A stretch of DNA of 43,826 nucleotides from Actinomycetota bacterium (GTDB lineage: Bacteria; Actinomycetota; Thermoleophilia; Solirubrobacterales; 70-9), in contig JAFDWC010000007.1 in the NCBI GenBank assembly GCA_018268655.1, positions 1 through 43,826 on the forward strand. The letters run 5' to 3'. The notes beneath the pieces were generated by a model. The model made no database searches, was not told the DNA's origin, and was given only the letters and a program-made list of their open reading frames with translations. The position numbers and the translations under genes were made by a program. This document shows positions 15,092 to 25,319 of this stretch, one piece after another. Position 1 is the first letter of the stretch, and the number at the start of each line of letters is the position of its first letter.

Positions 15092-16996
15092 GTGCGCAGC
15101 GCCCGAATCTCCCTTGCGGTGCTGGTCGGGATCGCCGCCTTGCTCGGGCTCGCCCTCGCCCACACCGACGAGATCCGCGCCCGCGCCGCGGCCGGCCTCG
15201 GCCGCGGCATGCCGGCTCGGGAGGCGGCACTCGCCCGCGGCTTCGTCCTCGGCCAGGACGAGGGCATCGACGCCGGGACCAAGGACGACTTCACCCGCGC
15301 CGGGCTCAGCCACCTGCTCGCGGTCAGCGGCGAGAACGTAACCCTGCTGGCGCTGCTCGCGACCACGCTGCTCGGCGCTCTCGGAATCCCGCTGCGCGAG
15401 CGCCTGCTCTGGGTGCTGGCGCTGATCGCCCTCTACGTGCCGCTGGCCGGCTCCGGCCCCTCGATCCAGCGCGCCGGCGTGATGGGGGCCGCCGGCCTGG
15501 TGGCGACGCTCGCCGGGCGCCGCGCCTCGACCCTCTACGCGCTCGGCCTGGCCCTGCTCGTCACCGTCGTGATCGACCCCGCGGTCGCCGGCGACGTCGG
15601 CTGGCAGCTCAGCTTCTCGGCCGTCCTCGGCATCTACATGCTCGCCGGCCCGATCCGCGATGCCGCCCTCACCGCCACCGGCGGCGGGGCCGCGAGCGCT
15701 GGCTGGCGCCGGGCGCTCGCCGAGGGTGCTGGCGTCACCGTCGCCGCCACCCTGGCCACCGCACCGTTGATCGCCTTCTACTTCGAAGAAGCCTCGCTGA
15801 CGACGCTTGCCGCCAACCTGCTGGCGATGCCGGCGGTGGCGCCGGCGATGTGGCTGGGGATGGTCGGCGCCGCCGCCGCCCAGGTACCGGGCCTGCCGCT
15901 GGCGCCGCTGAACGGCCTCGACGCTCTCCTCCTCGCCTACATCGCTCAGGTTGCCGCCTGGTGCGGCCGCCCGGACTGGGCCGTCGTCGCCGTCCACCTC
16001 GATGGCGGGGGGCTGGCGGCGACCTACGCCGCGCTGGCGGGCGCGATCGTCGCGGTGGCGCGGCTGTCACGTTGGCGCCGGCTGCGCACCGCCCGCGCCC
16101 GCCGCCTCGACTCGCGCGCCTTTGTCCCCGCTACGCGGGGACGACCGCGTGCGGGGCGCGCAGCTCTCCTCGCCGCCGCTCTGGCTGTCGCAGTCGCGCT
16201 CGTGGCCGCCGGCGCGGTCGCGCTTCGCGGCGGACCCGGCCCGGGGTCCGAAGACTCGCCCTACGGCCTCCGGGTCGAGGTCCTCGACGTCGGCCAGGGC
16301 GACGCCATCCTGCTCCAGCCCGCGGCGGCGCCCGCTGTCCTCGTCGACGGCGGCCCGCCGGGCGACCGGCTCGAGGCGAAGCTCGCCGCGGCCGGCGTCG
16401 AGAGCCTCGGCGCCGCTGTCGTCAGCCACGACCAGGCGGACCACGCCGGCGGCCTCGGCGAGCTGCTCGGGAGCTTTCCCGTAGCACGCCTCCTCTACGG
16501 CGCCAGCTCGTCCCGCCTGATCGCCGCCGCCCGCGCGGCTGGCGCGCGCCCGGTCCAGATCGCCCGCGGCGACACCGTTCGCTCCGGCAGCCTCCGGCTC
16601 GAGGTGCTCTGGCCGCCGCCGGAGCTGGCCGCCGAACCGCCGGGGGGCACAGATGCGAACCAGCTCGCGCTCGTCCTCCTCGTCCGCTGGCACCGCTTCT
16701 CGATGCTGCTGAGCGCCGACGCCGAGGCCGAGTCGGTCCCGCTCGATCCCGGCCAGGTGGACGTCCTCAAGGTCGCCCACCACGGCTCTGACGATGCCGG
16801 CCTGAGCGAGCTCCTCGATCGCACGAGGCCGCGCCTGGCGGTGATCTCGGTCGGCGACGGCAACCCCTTCGGCCACCCGACCCCGGGTACGCTCACGACC
16901 CTGGCCAGGCACCGAGTGCCGGTCCTCCGCACCGACCTCGCCGGCACCGTCGAGATCTACGTGCGGCCCGGCTTCATGGCGATACGATCGGGATGA
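15092..16996 (+). CDS. comEC: ComEC/Rec2-like DNA uptake channel
   Basis: Inner-membrane channel that imports single-stranded DNA. The protein has 634 residues. A Competence domain of about nine hydrophobic segments begins near residue 50 (GLSHLLAVSGENVTLLALLA, GPSIQRAGVMGA, DVGWQLSFSAVLGIYML). A metallo-beta-lactamase-like domain runs from about residue 394 (VLDVGQGDAILLQP, SHDQADHAGGL, LKVAHHGSDDAG, NPFGHPTP). The N-terminal OB-fold domain (DUF4131) found in full-length ComEC is missing: only about 50 residues precede the Competence domain. The GTG start has no good upstream alternative. Adjacent comEA supports the function. Confidence 0.93.
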   Translation: MRSARISLAVLVGIAALLGLALAHTDEIRARAAAGLGRGMPAREAALARGFVLGQDEGIDAGTKDDFTRAGLSHLLAVSGENVTLLALLATTLLGALGIPLRERLLWVLALIALYVPLAGSGPSIQRAGVMGAAGLVATLAGRRASTLYALGLALLVTVVIDPAVAGDVGWQLSFSAVLGIYMLAGPIRDAALTATGGGAASAGWRRALAEGAGVTVAATLATAPLIAFYFEEASLTTLAANLLAMPAVAPAMWLGMVGAAAAQVPGLPLAPLNGLDALLLAYIAQVAAWCGRPDWAVVAVHLDGGGLAATYAALAGAIVAVARLSRWRRLRTARARRLDSRAFVPATRGRPRAGRAALLAAALAVAVALVAAGAVALRGGPGPGSEDSPYGLRVEVLDVGQGDAILLQPAAAPAVLVDGGPPGDRLEAKLAAAGVESLGAAVVSHDQADHAGGLGELLGSFPVARLLYGASSSRLIAAARAAGARPVQIARGDTVRSGSLRLEVLWPPPELAAEPPGGTDANQLALVLLVRWHRFSMLLSADAEAESVPLDPGQVDVLKVAHHGSDDAGLSELLDRTRPRLAVISVGDGNPFGHPTPGTLTTLARHRVPVLRTDLAGTVEIYVRPGFMAIRSG

Positions 16997-17034
16997 CGGG
17001 GGAATCTGGGCGGGTCGTCGGACGCGGATGCGGT

Positions 17035-17083
17035 CGATCAATTCTGGACGTATGTCCCACCCAATACTTGGAGAATTCGATCT
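17035..17083. promoter_or_regulatory. AT-richer gap with imperfect inverted repeat upstream of the 17118 gene
   Basis: The 121-nt gap 16997-17117 is less GC-rich than its surroundings. TCGATCAATTC (17035-17045) and GAATTCGATC (about 17073-17082) form an imperfect inverted repeat that would flank a promoter, with CTATAA following at about 17083. GGGAGG at 17103-17108 is a good Shine-Dalgarno for GTG 17118. Exact promoter hexamers are not clear. Confidence 0.3.
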
Positions 17084-17117
17084 ATAACCGCGCAGCGGCG
17101 CTGGGAGGGCCGATGAT

Positions 17118-18104
17118 GTGGATGTGAACGCCAGTCGCAAATGGATCTCAGCGCGCTGGGCAGGCCGGCCGACCTTCGCCGGCGACGGCCTGATCGAACG
17201 CCTGCGTACGACCACCTTCGCCGTCCTCGGCGTAACCGCGATCGGCGGCATGGTCACCGTCGGTCTCCTCGCCAGCGCCGGCTATCCGAACCTTCCGCCG
17301 GGGCCGCCTCCGACCGGCCCGCTGCAGGGGATTTCCTCCGCACAGGCGCTGGGCGGCGGCGGATCGGCCCCGGTGCTCGGCGCCGGTGCCAACCTCGCCG
17401 AAGGTGGTGTTCTCGGCACGGCTGTCGCAGGCACCGCGGGCTCACCCTCGCTCTTCGCCGCGGCGACGCTGCCCGGCGCGCCTGGCGCGGCGGGCAACGC
17501 CGCCGGCTCGCCCGGCGCCGGCTCCAACCCGAGCGGCGGCGAGGCCGCCGCCGGCATTGAAGTCGGTGGCGCGGCGCTGGCTAATGGGAGCGGCCCGAAA
17601 CAGCCGCATGGCTCGGCTCAGCCGGTGACCAGCCCACCCGCCGGCACCGCACCGGCCGGGACAGAATCTTCGGGCGGTTCGAGCACCGAATTCGCCAGCC
17701 TGCCGGCCAGCCAGGGCGCTCCGGCCTCCGGCGCCGAATCGACGACCGGCAGCGGGCCCGGGGCCAGCGGTGGCAATCAGCCCGGTCGCTCCAGCGCCGG
17801 CTCGAAGGGGAGCTCGGGAGAAGAAGGACAGGAAGGCGAAGACGAAGAAGCCGTGACTCCCGAAGAACCTGCTTCCGGCGAAGCTGAAGCGCCGTCGGCT
17901 GAAGCACCGACCACGCCTGAACCCGAAGTTGCGCCGCCGGCCGAAGAAGCGCCGGCGCCTGAACCGGAAGCTTCCGCGCCTGAACCTGAAGCCCCGGCCG
18001 TCGAACCGGCACCGGAAGCGCCGGCGGTCGAACCGGAAGTGGAAGCCGCTCCGGCACCGGAACCTGAACCGGTGACGCCGCCCCCCGGCGACGAACAGGG
18101 CTGA
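17118..18104 (+). CDS. Membrane-anchored Gly/Ser- and Pro/Glu-rich low-complexity protein
   Basis: No family recognised. The 328-residue protein has a basic N-terminus, one hydrophobic segment at about residues 31-55 (TTTFAVLGVTAIGGMVTVGL), then a Gly/Ala/Ser/Pro region to about 230 and an acidic Pro-Glu-Ala tail (repeats of PEPEAPA type). This is the layout of a surface stalk or cell-wall-spanning protein. Glutamate in the tail is almost always GAA, whereas most neighbours prefer GAG, so the tail probably grew by repeat expansion. It sits between comEC and holA, a position usually without a gene. A role in competence is possible but unsupported. Confidence 0.6.
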   Translation: MDVNASRKWISARWAGRPTFAGDGLIERLRTTTFAVLGVTAIGGMVTVGLLASAGYPNLPPGPPPTGPLQGISSAQALGGGGSAPVLGAGANLAEGGVLGTAVAGTAGSPSLFAAATLPGAPGAAGNAAGSPGAGSNPSGGEAAAGIEVGGAALANGSGPKQPHGSAQPVTSPPAGTAPAGTESSGGSSTEFASLPASQGAPASGAESTTGSGPGASGGNQPGRSSAGSKGSSGEEGQEGEDEEAVTPEEPASGEAEAPSAEAPTTPEPEVAPPAEEAPAPEPEASAPEPEAPAVEPAPEAPAVEPEVEAAPAPEPEPVTPPPGDEQG

Positions 18105-18139
18105 GGCCGCGCACCGACCGGCTTGCGGCGGGGCGCCAC

Positions 18140-18145
18140 TAGACT
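18140..18145 (+). promoter_or_regulatory. Candidate -10 element of holA (leaderless)
   Basis: TAGACT ends 6 nt before the GTG start of holA, the same hexamer as before proB. It supports GTG 18152 over the ATG at 18164. Confidence 0.4.
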
Positions 18146-18151
18146 CGCCCT

Positions 18152-19126
18152 GTGCCTGACGAGATGCGAGCCCTGTACCTGATCTCGGGGACCGACGGGG
18201 CGAAAATCGACGCGACCAGGGCGCGGCTGCGCGCTCGCGCCGAGCGCGAGGCGGGCGTCGACGCTCTGACCGTCTTCGAGCCCGGGGACGGGCGCTCGAT
18301 GCCCGACCACGAGGCTCTGCTGGCGGAGCTGCCGGCTCTCTCGCTGACCCAGGCGCGCCGCTACCTGCTCGCCGACGGGGTCGAGAAATGGCGCGACAAG
18401 CAGCTCGAAGCGGTCGCCGCGGCGGTCGGCGAGTTGCCCCCCGACCTCACCCTCGTCCTCATCGCCCGCGCGAAAGCGCCTCCGAAGCTGCTGAAGGCCG
18501 TGAAGGCCGCCGGTGGTGAGGTACACCACTTCGAGGCGCCGAAAGCCCGAGAGCTGCCGCGGACGCTCGTCGCCGACGCCCAGGCGCTCGGTTTCAGGCT
18601 CGACCCGCAGGCGGCGCGGATGCTGGTCGAGCGGATGGGCGCCAACCCGGTGCGGCTGCGCAACGAGCTCGAGCGGCTGGCGCTCTGGGCGGGGCCGGGG
18701 GGAGAGGTCGGCGTCGCGGATCTCGAGGAGATGATCACCGACACCTCCGAGGCCGCCGTCTGGTCGCTCTCCGACGCCCTGCTCGAAGGCGACGAGGCCG
18801 CCGCCCAGCGCCTCGCTGAGCAACTGATAGCCCAGGGCGAGAACGTCACCGGGCTGGTCTATGGCCTCGCCTCGCGCCTGCGCAGCGCCTGCACCGCCGC
18901 TGCGATGCTGGCAGAGGGGATGCCACCGAAGCAGGTCGAGTCGTCCCTGAAGATGCACCCCTACGCCGCCAAGCAGCTGGTGGGCCGCGTCCGCGACGCG
19001 GATCTGGATGACCTCCGCCGCGCAACCGAGTCCCTCGCCGAACTGGAGCTCTGGTGCCGTGGGGGCGCCGACTACGGCGACCCGCTGGCGTTCACGCTGG
19101 CAATCCGGCAGATGGCCGGCGCCTAG
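18152..19126 (+). CDS. holA: DNA polymerase III subunit delta
   Basis: Clamp-loader subunit that opens the beta sliding clamp. The 324-residue protein has the YLISGTDGAKIDATRARLRA start, PDLTLVLIARAKAPPKLLKA, the central LGFRLDPQAARMLVERMG then RLRNELERLALWAG, and a C-terminal helical domain with NVTGLVYGLASRLRS and MHPYAAKQLV. Order comEA-comEC-...-holA-rpsT is the Gram-positive norm. Its last codons and stop are part of an 18-bp inverted repeat shared with rpsT. Confidence 0.94.
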   Translation: MPDEMRALYLISGTDGAKIDATRARLRARAEREAGVDALTVFEPGDGRSMPDHEALLAELPALSLTQARRYLLADGVEKWRDKQLEAVAAAVGELPPDLTLVLIARAKAPPKLLKAVKAAGGEVHHFEAPKARELPRTLVADAQALGFRLDPQAARMLVERMGANPVRLRNELERLALWAGPGGEVGVADLEEMITDTSEAAVWSLSDALLEGDEAAAQRLAEQLIAQGENVTGLVYGLASRLRSACTAAAMLAEGMPPKQVESSLKMHPYAAKQLVGRVRDADLDDLRRATESLAELELWCRGGADYGDPLAFTLAIRQMAGA

Positions 19127-19232
19127 GGCGCGAAAACCAAGCAGTTCAAGGACGAGCGAGGGAGTGTGCTCTGCACATGACCGAGCGAGGACGCCGAAAT
19201 GCGCCCGGTTTGCAGCGCCCTAGGCGCCGGCC
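19114..19232. repeat. Inverted repeat joining the 3' ends of holA and rpsT
   Basis: GGCCGGCGCCTAGGGCGC (19114-19131) and its perfect reverse complement (19215-19232) are separated by 83 nt. Each arm contains the TAG stop of one of the two convergent genes, so both proteins end in Gly-Ala. The pairing extends imperfectly inward (AAAACC near 19133 and GGTTTG near 19207). The spacer holds two near-direct repeats with GAGCGAGG and a small hairpin, GTGCTCTGCAC. It could be a bidirectional 3'-end structure or a short mobile-type element. There is no T-run. Confidence 0.75.
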
Positions 19233-19480
19233 GCGATGCGCGCTGCTTTGGACTTCTTGCGGGCACCGGTGTTCTTATGCAGGGCGCCCTTCTGGACGGC
19301 CTTGTCGATCTTCGAGATCAGGGTCCGGTGCTCGGCGGCGATCGCCTCGGCTTCGCCGCCCTCGACCGCGCTCTCGAGGCGACGGAAGTAGGTCTTGACC
19401 GTGCTGGTGAGCAGCCGGTTCTCGGCGCGCTCGCGCTCGCTGCGTAGGATCCGCTTCTTCTGTGAGGCTATGTTGGCCAT
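19220..19480 (-). CDS. rpsT: 30S ribosomal protein S20
   Basis: Small-subunit protein binding 16S rRNA. The 86-residue sequence MANIASQKKRILRSERERAE through KTYFRRLESAV and HKNTGARKKSKAARI is typical S20. The open frame extends far upstream on the minus strand (to 21841), but only the part from ATG 19480 is conserved; the rest is a shadow of murJ. It is convergent with holA and divergent from murJ. A -10 (TATAGT) lies about 45 nt upstream, leaving a short leader. Confidence 0.97.
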   Translation of the reverse strand: MANIASQKKRILRSERERAENRLLTSTVKTYFRRLESAVEGGEAEAIAAEHRTLISKIDKAVQKGALHKNTGARKKSKAARIAAGA

Positions 19481-19525
19481 GTCGAGTGCCCGGGCAGGCT
19501 CGGTACCGGCCACGGGCGGCCGCCG

Positions 19526-19531
19526 ACTATA
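19526..19531 (-). promoter_or_regulatory. Candidate -10 element of rpsT
   Basis: Read on the minus strand this is TATAGT, five of six matches to TATAAT. It predicts a start near 19519 and a leader of about 40 nt before the rpsT ATG. CTATAG is itself palindromic, so it could also serve murJ on the plus strand. Confidence 0.4.
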
Positions 19532-19603
19532 GCGACTGCGGAGCTCCTGGGGCGCTCCCTTCCCAATTGAGGACTTCCCGGTGCGTCCCCGAATCCAACC
19601 TTG

Positions 19604-21304
19604 ATGCGAAGCCAACCGGCGCCAGCGCTCCCTGAATTCGACGACCGGCCGATCAACGCCGACATGGACGTCTGGGCCGAAGTCGGCGTGCGCCAGGCCG
19701 AGGCCTTCGAACCGGGAGAGGAACCGATGGTCGAGACGCCGCCGCGGAACCAGGCCGGCCGCATCGCCCGCTCGACCGCTTTCTTCTCGGCCGCCACCGC
19801 CGCCAGCCGCGTCGCCGGCCTCGCCCGCGAAGTGGTCGCCGCCGGCTACTACGGGATCAGCGGCCCGATGTCGGCCTTCACGATCGCCTTCCAGGTTCCG
19901 AACCTGGTCCGGGCGCTGTTCGCCGACGCTGCCCTGCAGCCGGCCTTCGTCCCGGTCTTCACCGAACTGCTCGGCCGCAAGCAGTACCGCGAGGCCTTTC
20001 GCCTCGCCTCGACCCTGTTGCTGCTGATCACGATGGTGCTGGGCGCCATCACCGCCCTCTTCGTCCTCCTCGCGCCGGTGATCATGCCGGTCTTCGCGCC
20101 GGGCTTCGAAGGCCAGATCCTCGAACTCACGATCTCGCTCTCGCGGGTCCTCTTCCCGATCCTGATCCTGCTTGGCGTCAGCGGCATCGTCGTCGGCATC
20201 CTCAACAGCTACGACCGTTTCGGCGCCTTCGCGATCTCCCCGCTGTTCTGGAACCTGACGATCATCCTCGTCCTCGTCGTCGCCGAGCCGCGCTTCCACG
20301 GCGAAGACAAGATCTACGCCTACGCGATCGCGATCCTGATCGGCACCGCGGTGCAGCTGGCGATCCCGGCCTGGGACCTGCGCCACACCCCCTTCAGGTT
20401 CAGCTGGAGCCTCGACTGGCGCCACCCCGGCGTGCGGCGGGTGCTGCTGCTGATGCTGCCGGTCACGATCAGCCTCGGCCTGATCAACTTCAACCTCCTG
20501 ATCAACAGCTTCTTCGGCAGCCTCGTCTCCGACGAAGCGCCGGCGGCGATCGACAAAGCGTTCCGCATCTACCAGCTGCCGCAGGGGATCTTCTCGGTGG
20601 CGATCGCGACCGTCCTCTTCCCGACCCTGGCCCGCTTCGCCAACGCCGGCGAAATCGACAACCTGCGTTCGACGATGGCGAACGGGATGCGCCAGATCCT
20701 CTTCGTCCTGCTGCCCGCCGCGGCGGTGATCTTCGCCCTCTCCGAACCGATCATCCGGCTCGTCTACCAGCGCGGGGAATTCAATCCGGCGGAGACCTCG
20801 ATCGTCGCCACGGCCCTCTTCTGGTTCGCCTTCTCGTTGCCGACCAACGGCCTCTACCTGTTGCAGACGCGGACCTTCTTCAGCCTGCAGCGGCCCTGGA
20901 TGGCAACCTGGCTGGCGATGATCGACCTGATCGTCTCGGCGCTGGCGGCGTGGGCCCTCTACTCCCCGTTCGGCGTCGGCGGGATCGTCGCTGGGACCGG
21001 GATCGGGACCACGGCGGCGGTGCTCGCCCAGGCGGTGATCCTGCGCCGCGAGTTCCATGGGCTCGAGCTGGGGCGGCTGCTCTCGGCGGCGATCCGGATC
21101 ACGATTGCCTCGGCGGTGCTGGCCGGCGTCAGCTACGTCGTCTGGAAGGGCCTCGACGGGGTCGTGGGGAGGAGCCTGGTCGGCCAGATCGTCTCTCTCG
21201 GCACCGGGCTCATGGCCGGGGCCGCGGTCTACCTGGCGGCGGCCTGGGCGCTGCGGATCGCCGAGCTCGAACAGATCATGCGACTGCTGCGGCGCGGGCG
21301 TTAG
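19604..21304 (+). CDS. murJ: Lipid II flippase MurJ (MviN family)
   Basis: Moves the peptidoglycan precursor lipid II across the membrane. From ATG 19604 the protein has 566 residues. A cytoplasmic N-terminal extension of about 60 residues, absent in E. coli MurJ, precedes the conserved core: RIARSTAFFSAATAASRVAG, VPNLVRALFADAALQPAFVP, FRIYQLPQGIFSVAIATVLFP, RLVYQRGEF. About 14 hydrophobic segments are present. A TTG one codon upstream is a less likely start. The gene is followed after 12 nt by a membrane glycosyltransferase-like gene, suggesting an envelope operon. Confidence 0.93.
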   Translation: MRSQPAPALPEFDDRPINADMDVWAEVGVRQAEAFEPGEEPMVETPPRNQAGRIARSTAFFSAATAASRVAGLAREVVAAGYYGISGPMSAFTIAFQVPNLVRALFADAALQPAFVPVFTELLGRKQYREAFRLASTLLLLITMVLGAITALFVLLAPVIMPVFAPGFEGQILELTISLSRVLFPILILLGVSGIVVGILNSYDRFGAFAISPLFWNLTIILVLVVAEPRFHGEDKIYAYAIAILIGTAVQLAIPAWDLRHTPFRFSWSLDWRHPGVRRVLLLMLPVTISLGLINFNLLINSFFGSLVSDEAPAAIDKAFRIYQLPQGIFSVAIATVLFPTLARFANAGEIDNLRSTMANGMRQILFVLLPAAAVIFALSEPIIRLVYQRGEFNPAETSIVATALFWFAFSLPTNGLYLLQTRTFFSLQRPWMATWLAMIDLIVSALAAWALYSPFGVGGIVAGTGIGTTAAVLAQAVILRREFHGLELGRLLSAAIRITIASAVLAGVSYVVWKGLDGVVGRSLVGQIVSLGTGLMAGAAVYLAAAWALRIAELEQIMRLLRRGR

Positions 21305-21316
21305 GGGCGGGGAGGG

Positions 21317-23392
21317 ATGCTCGGGCCCGGTCGGTACCTGCTCGGCGCGGTCGAGGTGCTCCTCTGGGCGGGGCTCGCCGGGGCGGCCGGGTGGCGGCTG
21401 CGGACCTGGTTGGTGCCGCGGCTGCGAGGCACCGCGGCGGCGCTGGCGACGACGCTGATCGCGGTCGCGATCCTGATCTGGTGCGCCGAGCTGCTCGGGA
21501 GCTTCGGGGTGTGGGAGCCGGTGCCGTATCTGGTGCTGGTCGGGATGGTGGCCGCCGGCGCGTGGCTGTGGGCGCCGCTTCCGGATCGGCCCGCGAGGGT
21601 GGGCCCGAGCTACTCGCGGCTGGTCGTCGCCCTCGCCCTCCTGGTCGCCCTGGTCGCCACCATCCATTTCGGGGGCGGGGTCAAGGACAAGCTGGGGACG
21701 GGGATGACCGGGTTCGACTCGACCTGGTACCACGGGCCGTTCGCGGCTGGGTTCTTCCAGAGCGGCGACACCTGGAACCTGCACTTCATCGCGCCGCAGT
21801 TCCTGGCCTGGTTCTACCCGGCTAACAGCGAAGTCCTGCACGCAGCGGGAATGCTGGCGTTTGGGCGGGACCTGCTGTCGCCGCTACTCAACCTCGGCTG
21901 GTTCGTTGGCTGCCTGGTCGCCTGCTGGGCGATCGGGCGGCCCTACCGGGTGGCGCCTTGGTCGCTGGCTCTGGGGGCGGTGGCGCTGAGCGTGCCGGCG
22001 CTTTCCGACCAGGCCGGCGAGGCCCGCAACGACCTCGTCGGGATCTTCTTTCTGTTGGCGGCGGTCGCGGTGGCGCTGAACGCCTGGGGGGACGAGCGCC
22101 CGCGCCTCGACCTCGGCGCCCTCGCCGTCGTCGGCCTCGGGGCCGGCCTCGCAGCCGGCACCAAGCTCAACTTCATCCTGCCGGCGGCGGTCCTGGTGAT
22201 CGGCTTGGTCGTCCTGGCGCCGCGCGGCCGCCGCTGGCGGGCGCTTGCCGCCGCCGGTCTGGCGGCGCTGGCCGGGTGCGGCTACTGGTACCTGCGCAAC
22301 GTCGTCCACAGCGGCAACCCGCTGCCGTGGATCCACCATCTCGGCCCGATCTCGCTGCCGGCACCGGCCCAGGCCCTCGGCGGTCGCGAAGCCCACAGCG
22401 TCCTCGGCTACCTGACCGACGGCAGCGTCTGGTCGGACTGGTTCCTGCCCGGCCTCCACCACGGTCTCTGGATCGTCTGGCCGCTGCTGGCGCTCGGGGC
22501 CGTCGCCGGCCTCCTCCTCGCCCTCGTCCCCCTCGCCCGCCGGGTGTGGTTGTCCTTTGTCAACCAGGGCATGACAAAGGACAACCACACTGCCGCCGGG
22601 TTGACAAAGGACAACCACGCAGGCGCGGCCGGGGTGCTGGCGGTTGCGGGGCTGGTGGGGCTGGCCAGCGCCCTCGCCTGGCTCGTCGCCCCGACCTCGG
22701 CCTCGGGCCCCGACGGGATGCCGCGCGGCTTCGAATCGGGACTCCGCTACCTCGCCCCGGCGCTCGTCCTCGGCCTCGCCCTACTCCCGGCCGCTCCGCC
22801 CTTCCGCAAGCGCCTCGCGTCCCTCGCCACCGCTCCGTGGTTGTCCTTTGTCAACCAGGGCATGACAAAGGACAACCACACCGCCGCCGGGTTGACAAAG
22901 GACAACCACGCGGGGAGGCGGCTTGGGGTGGCGGCGCTCGCCCTCGGGCTGGTCGCGGTGGTGGCGGCCGGCTACGCCGTCCAGAGGCACTACCTGGCGA
23001 GCCGCTACAAGAACCCGTCGTTCACCACGCCTGGCCTCAACGCGGCGTTTGCCTGGGCACGGGGCGTCTCCGGGGCGCGGATCGCGACCACCAGCACCCG
23101 CCAGTACCCCCTGTTCGGCACCGACCTCTCGAACCGGGTCCAGTACCTCGGCGAGAGGACGGCCCACGGCGGCTTCGAGGCGCCGCCCAGCTGTCGTGCC
23201 TTCGTCCGCCTCCTCAACGCAGGCGATTACGACTACCTGGTCGCCTCCCGAGACCGGATCGAACCGGGGAAGCCGCCGTTCCCGCCGCAGGCGCGCTGGG
23301 CCGAACGGGGCGGCGCCGAAGTCGTCCTCCGCAAGCCGCCGACCGTCGTCTTCCGCCTCCACGGCCCGCTCGGCCCAGCCGCCTGCTCCTGA
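21317..23392 (+). CDS. GT-C-like multi-pass membrane glycosyltransferase with two in-frame palindromic insertions
   Basis: Integral membrane protein of 691 residues with more than ten hydrophobic segments and a soluble C-terminus. [20 protein letters not shown] in the first large outside loop resembles the acidic catalytic loop of GT-C (PMT/ArnT-like) enzymes that use polyprenyl-phosphate sugars (inference, moderate). [20 protein letters not shown] and [16 protein letters not shown] are reminiscent of family conserved blocks. Two nearly identical peptide inserts ([14 protein letters not shown], then [11 protein letters not shown]) at about residues 411-435 and 508-532 are encoded by a repeated DNA palindrome. 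Both fall in hydrophilic loops between membrane segments, where they would be tolerated. The neighbour murJ suggests cell-envelope work. Confidence 0.65.
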   Translation: MLGPGRYLLGAVEVLLWAGLAGAAGWRLRTWLVPRLRGTAAALATTLIAVAILIWCAELLGSFGVWEPVPYLVLVGMVAAGAWLWAPLPDRPARVGPSYSRLVVALALLVALVATIHFGGGVKDKLGTGMTGFDSTWYHGPFAAGFFQSGDTWNLHFIAPQFLAWFYPANSEVLHAAGMLAFGRDLLSPLLNLGWFVGCLVACWAIGRPYRVAPWSLALGAVALSVPALSDQAGEARNDLVGIFFLLAAVAVALNAWGDERPRLDLGALAVVGLGAGLAAGTKLNFILPAAVLVIGLVVLAPRGRRWRALAAAGLAALAGCGYWYLRNVVHSGNPLPWIHHLGPISLPAPAQALGGREAHSVLGYLTDGSVWSDWFLPGLHHGLWIVWPLLALGAVAGLLLALVPLARRVWLSFVNQGMTKDNHTAAGLTKDNHAGAAGVLAVAGLVGLASALAWLVAPTSASGPDGMPRGFESGLRYLAPALVLGLALLPAAPPFRKRLASLATAPWLSFVNQGMTKDNHTAAGLTKDNHAGRRLGVAALALGLVAVVAAGYAVQRHYLASRYKNPSFTTPGLNAAFAWARGVSGARIATTSTRQYPLFGTDLSNRVQYLGERTAHGGFEAPPSCRAFVRLLNAGDYDYLVASRDRIEPGKPPFPPQARWAERGGAEVVLRKPPTVVFRLHGPLGPAACS
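22546..22618. repeat. Palindromic A-A'-A' repeat element, copy 1, inside a coding gene
   Basis: GTGGTTGTCCTTTGTCA (22546-22562), 9-nt loop, its exact inverse (22572-22588), a 13-nt linker, and a second inverse copy (22602-22618). The first hairpin extends to 19 bp (22544-22562 with 22572-22590). The element is translated through without stop or frameshift. It differs from copy 2 at one of 73 positions. Its composition is clearly lower in GC than the host gene. Confidence 0.92.
22837..22909. repeat. Palindromic A-A'-A' repeat element, copy 2, inside the same gene
   Basis: The arms are 22837-22853, 22863-22879 and 22893-22909, with the same loop and linker as copy 1. It starts 291 bp (97 codons) downstream of copy 1 and is read in the same frame. 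Flanking DNA on both sides differs from that of copy 1, so this is not a simple duplication of a gene segment. Confidence 0.92.
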
Positions 23393-23471
23393 GCCCCGCG
23401 GAGGCCCGCGCGGCGCTGCCCGGCCCAGCTCGGCGCCCACGCCCGCCCCTCGCCATACTCATCGCTCCCGC

Positions 23472-25265
<1,794 letters not shown>

Positions 25266-25304
25266 GTCGCTCCGGACCAGCCGGCCTCCTGGCTGCACAG
25301 CCAG

Positions 25305-25310
25305 TAGAGT
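25305..25310 (+). promoter_or_regulatory. Candidate -10 element of the HadA-like gene
   Basis: TAGAGT ends 9 nt before ATG 25320, at the outer edge of the spacing seen for other leaderless candidates. Confidence 0.3.
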
Positions 25311-25319
25311 GCCGCGGCG

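Noticed and set aside
19114-19232. An integron attC site at the holA/rpsT junction
   Set aside because: The arms lack the RYYYAAC/GTTRRRY core sequences, and there is no cassette array or integrase.
19481-21841. Long N-terminal extension of rpsT on the minus strand
   Set aside because: Only the last 86 codons match S20; the rest is antisense to murJ and rich in Asp/Arg/Gln typical of shadow frames.
22546-22909. A short CRISPR array made of the repeated 17-mers
   Set aside because: The repeats are inverted as well as direct, spacing is 9-13 nt within a unit, the two units are identical including linkers, and the whole is translated in frame; no cas genes are near.
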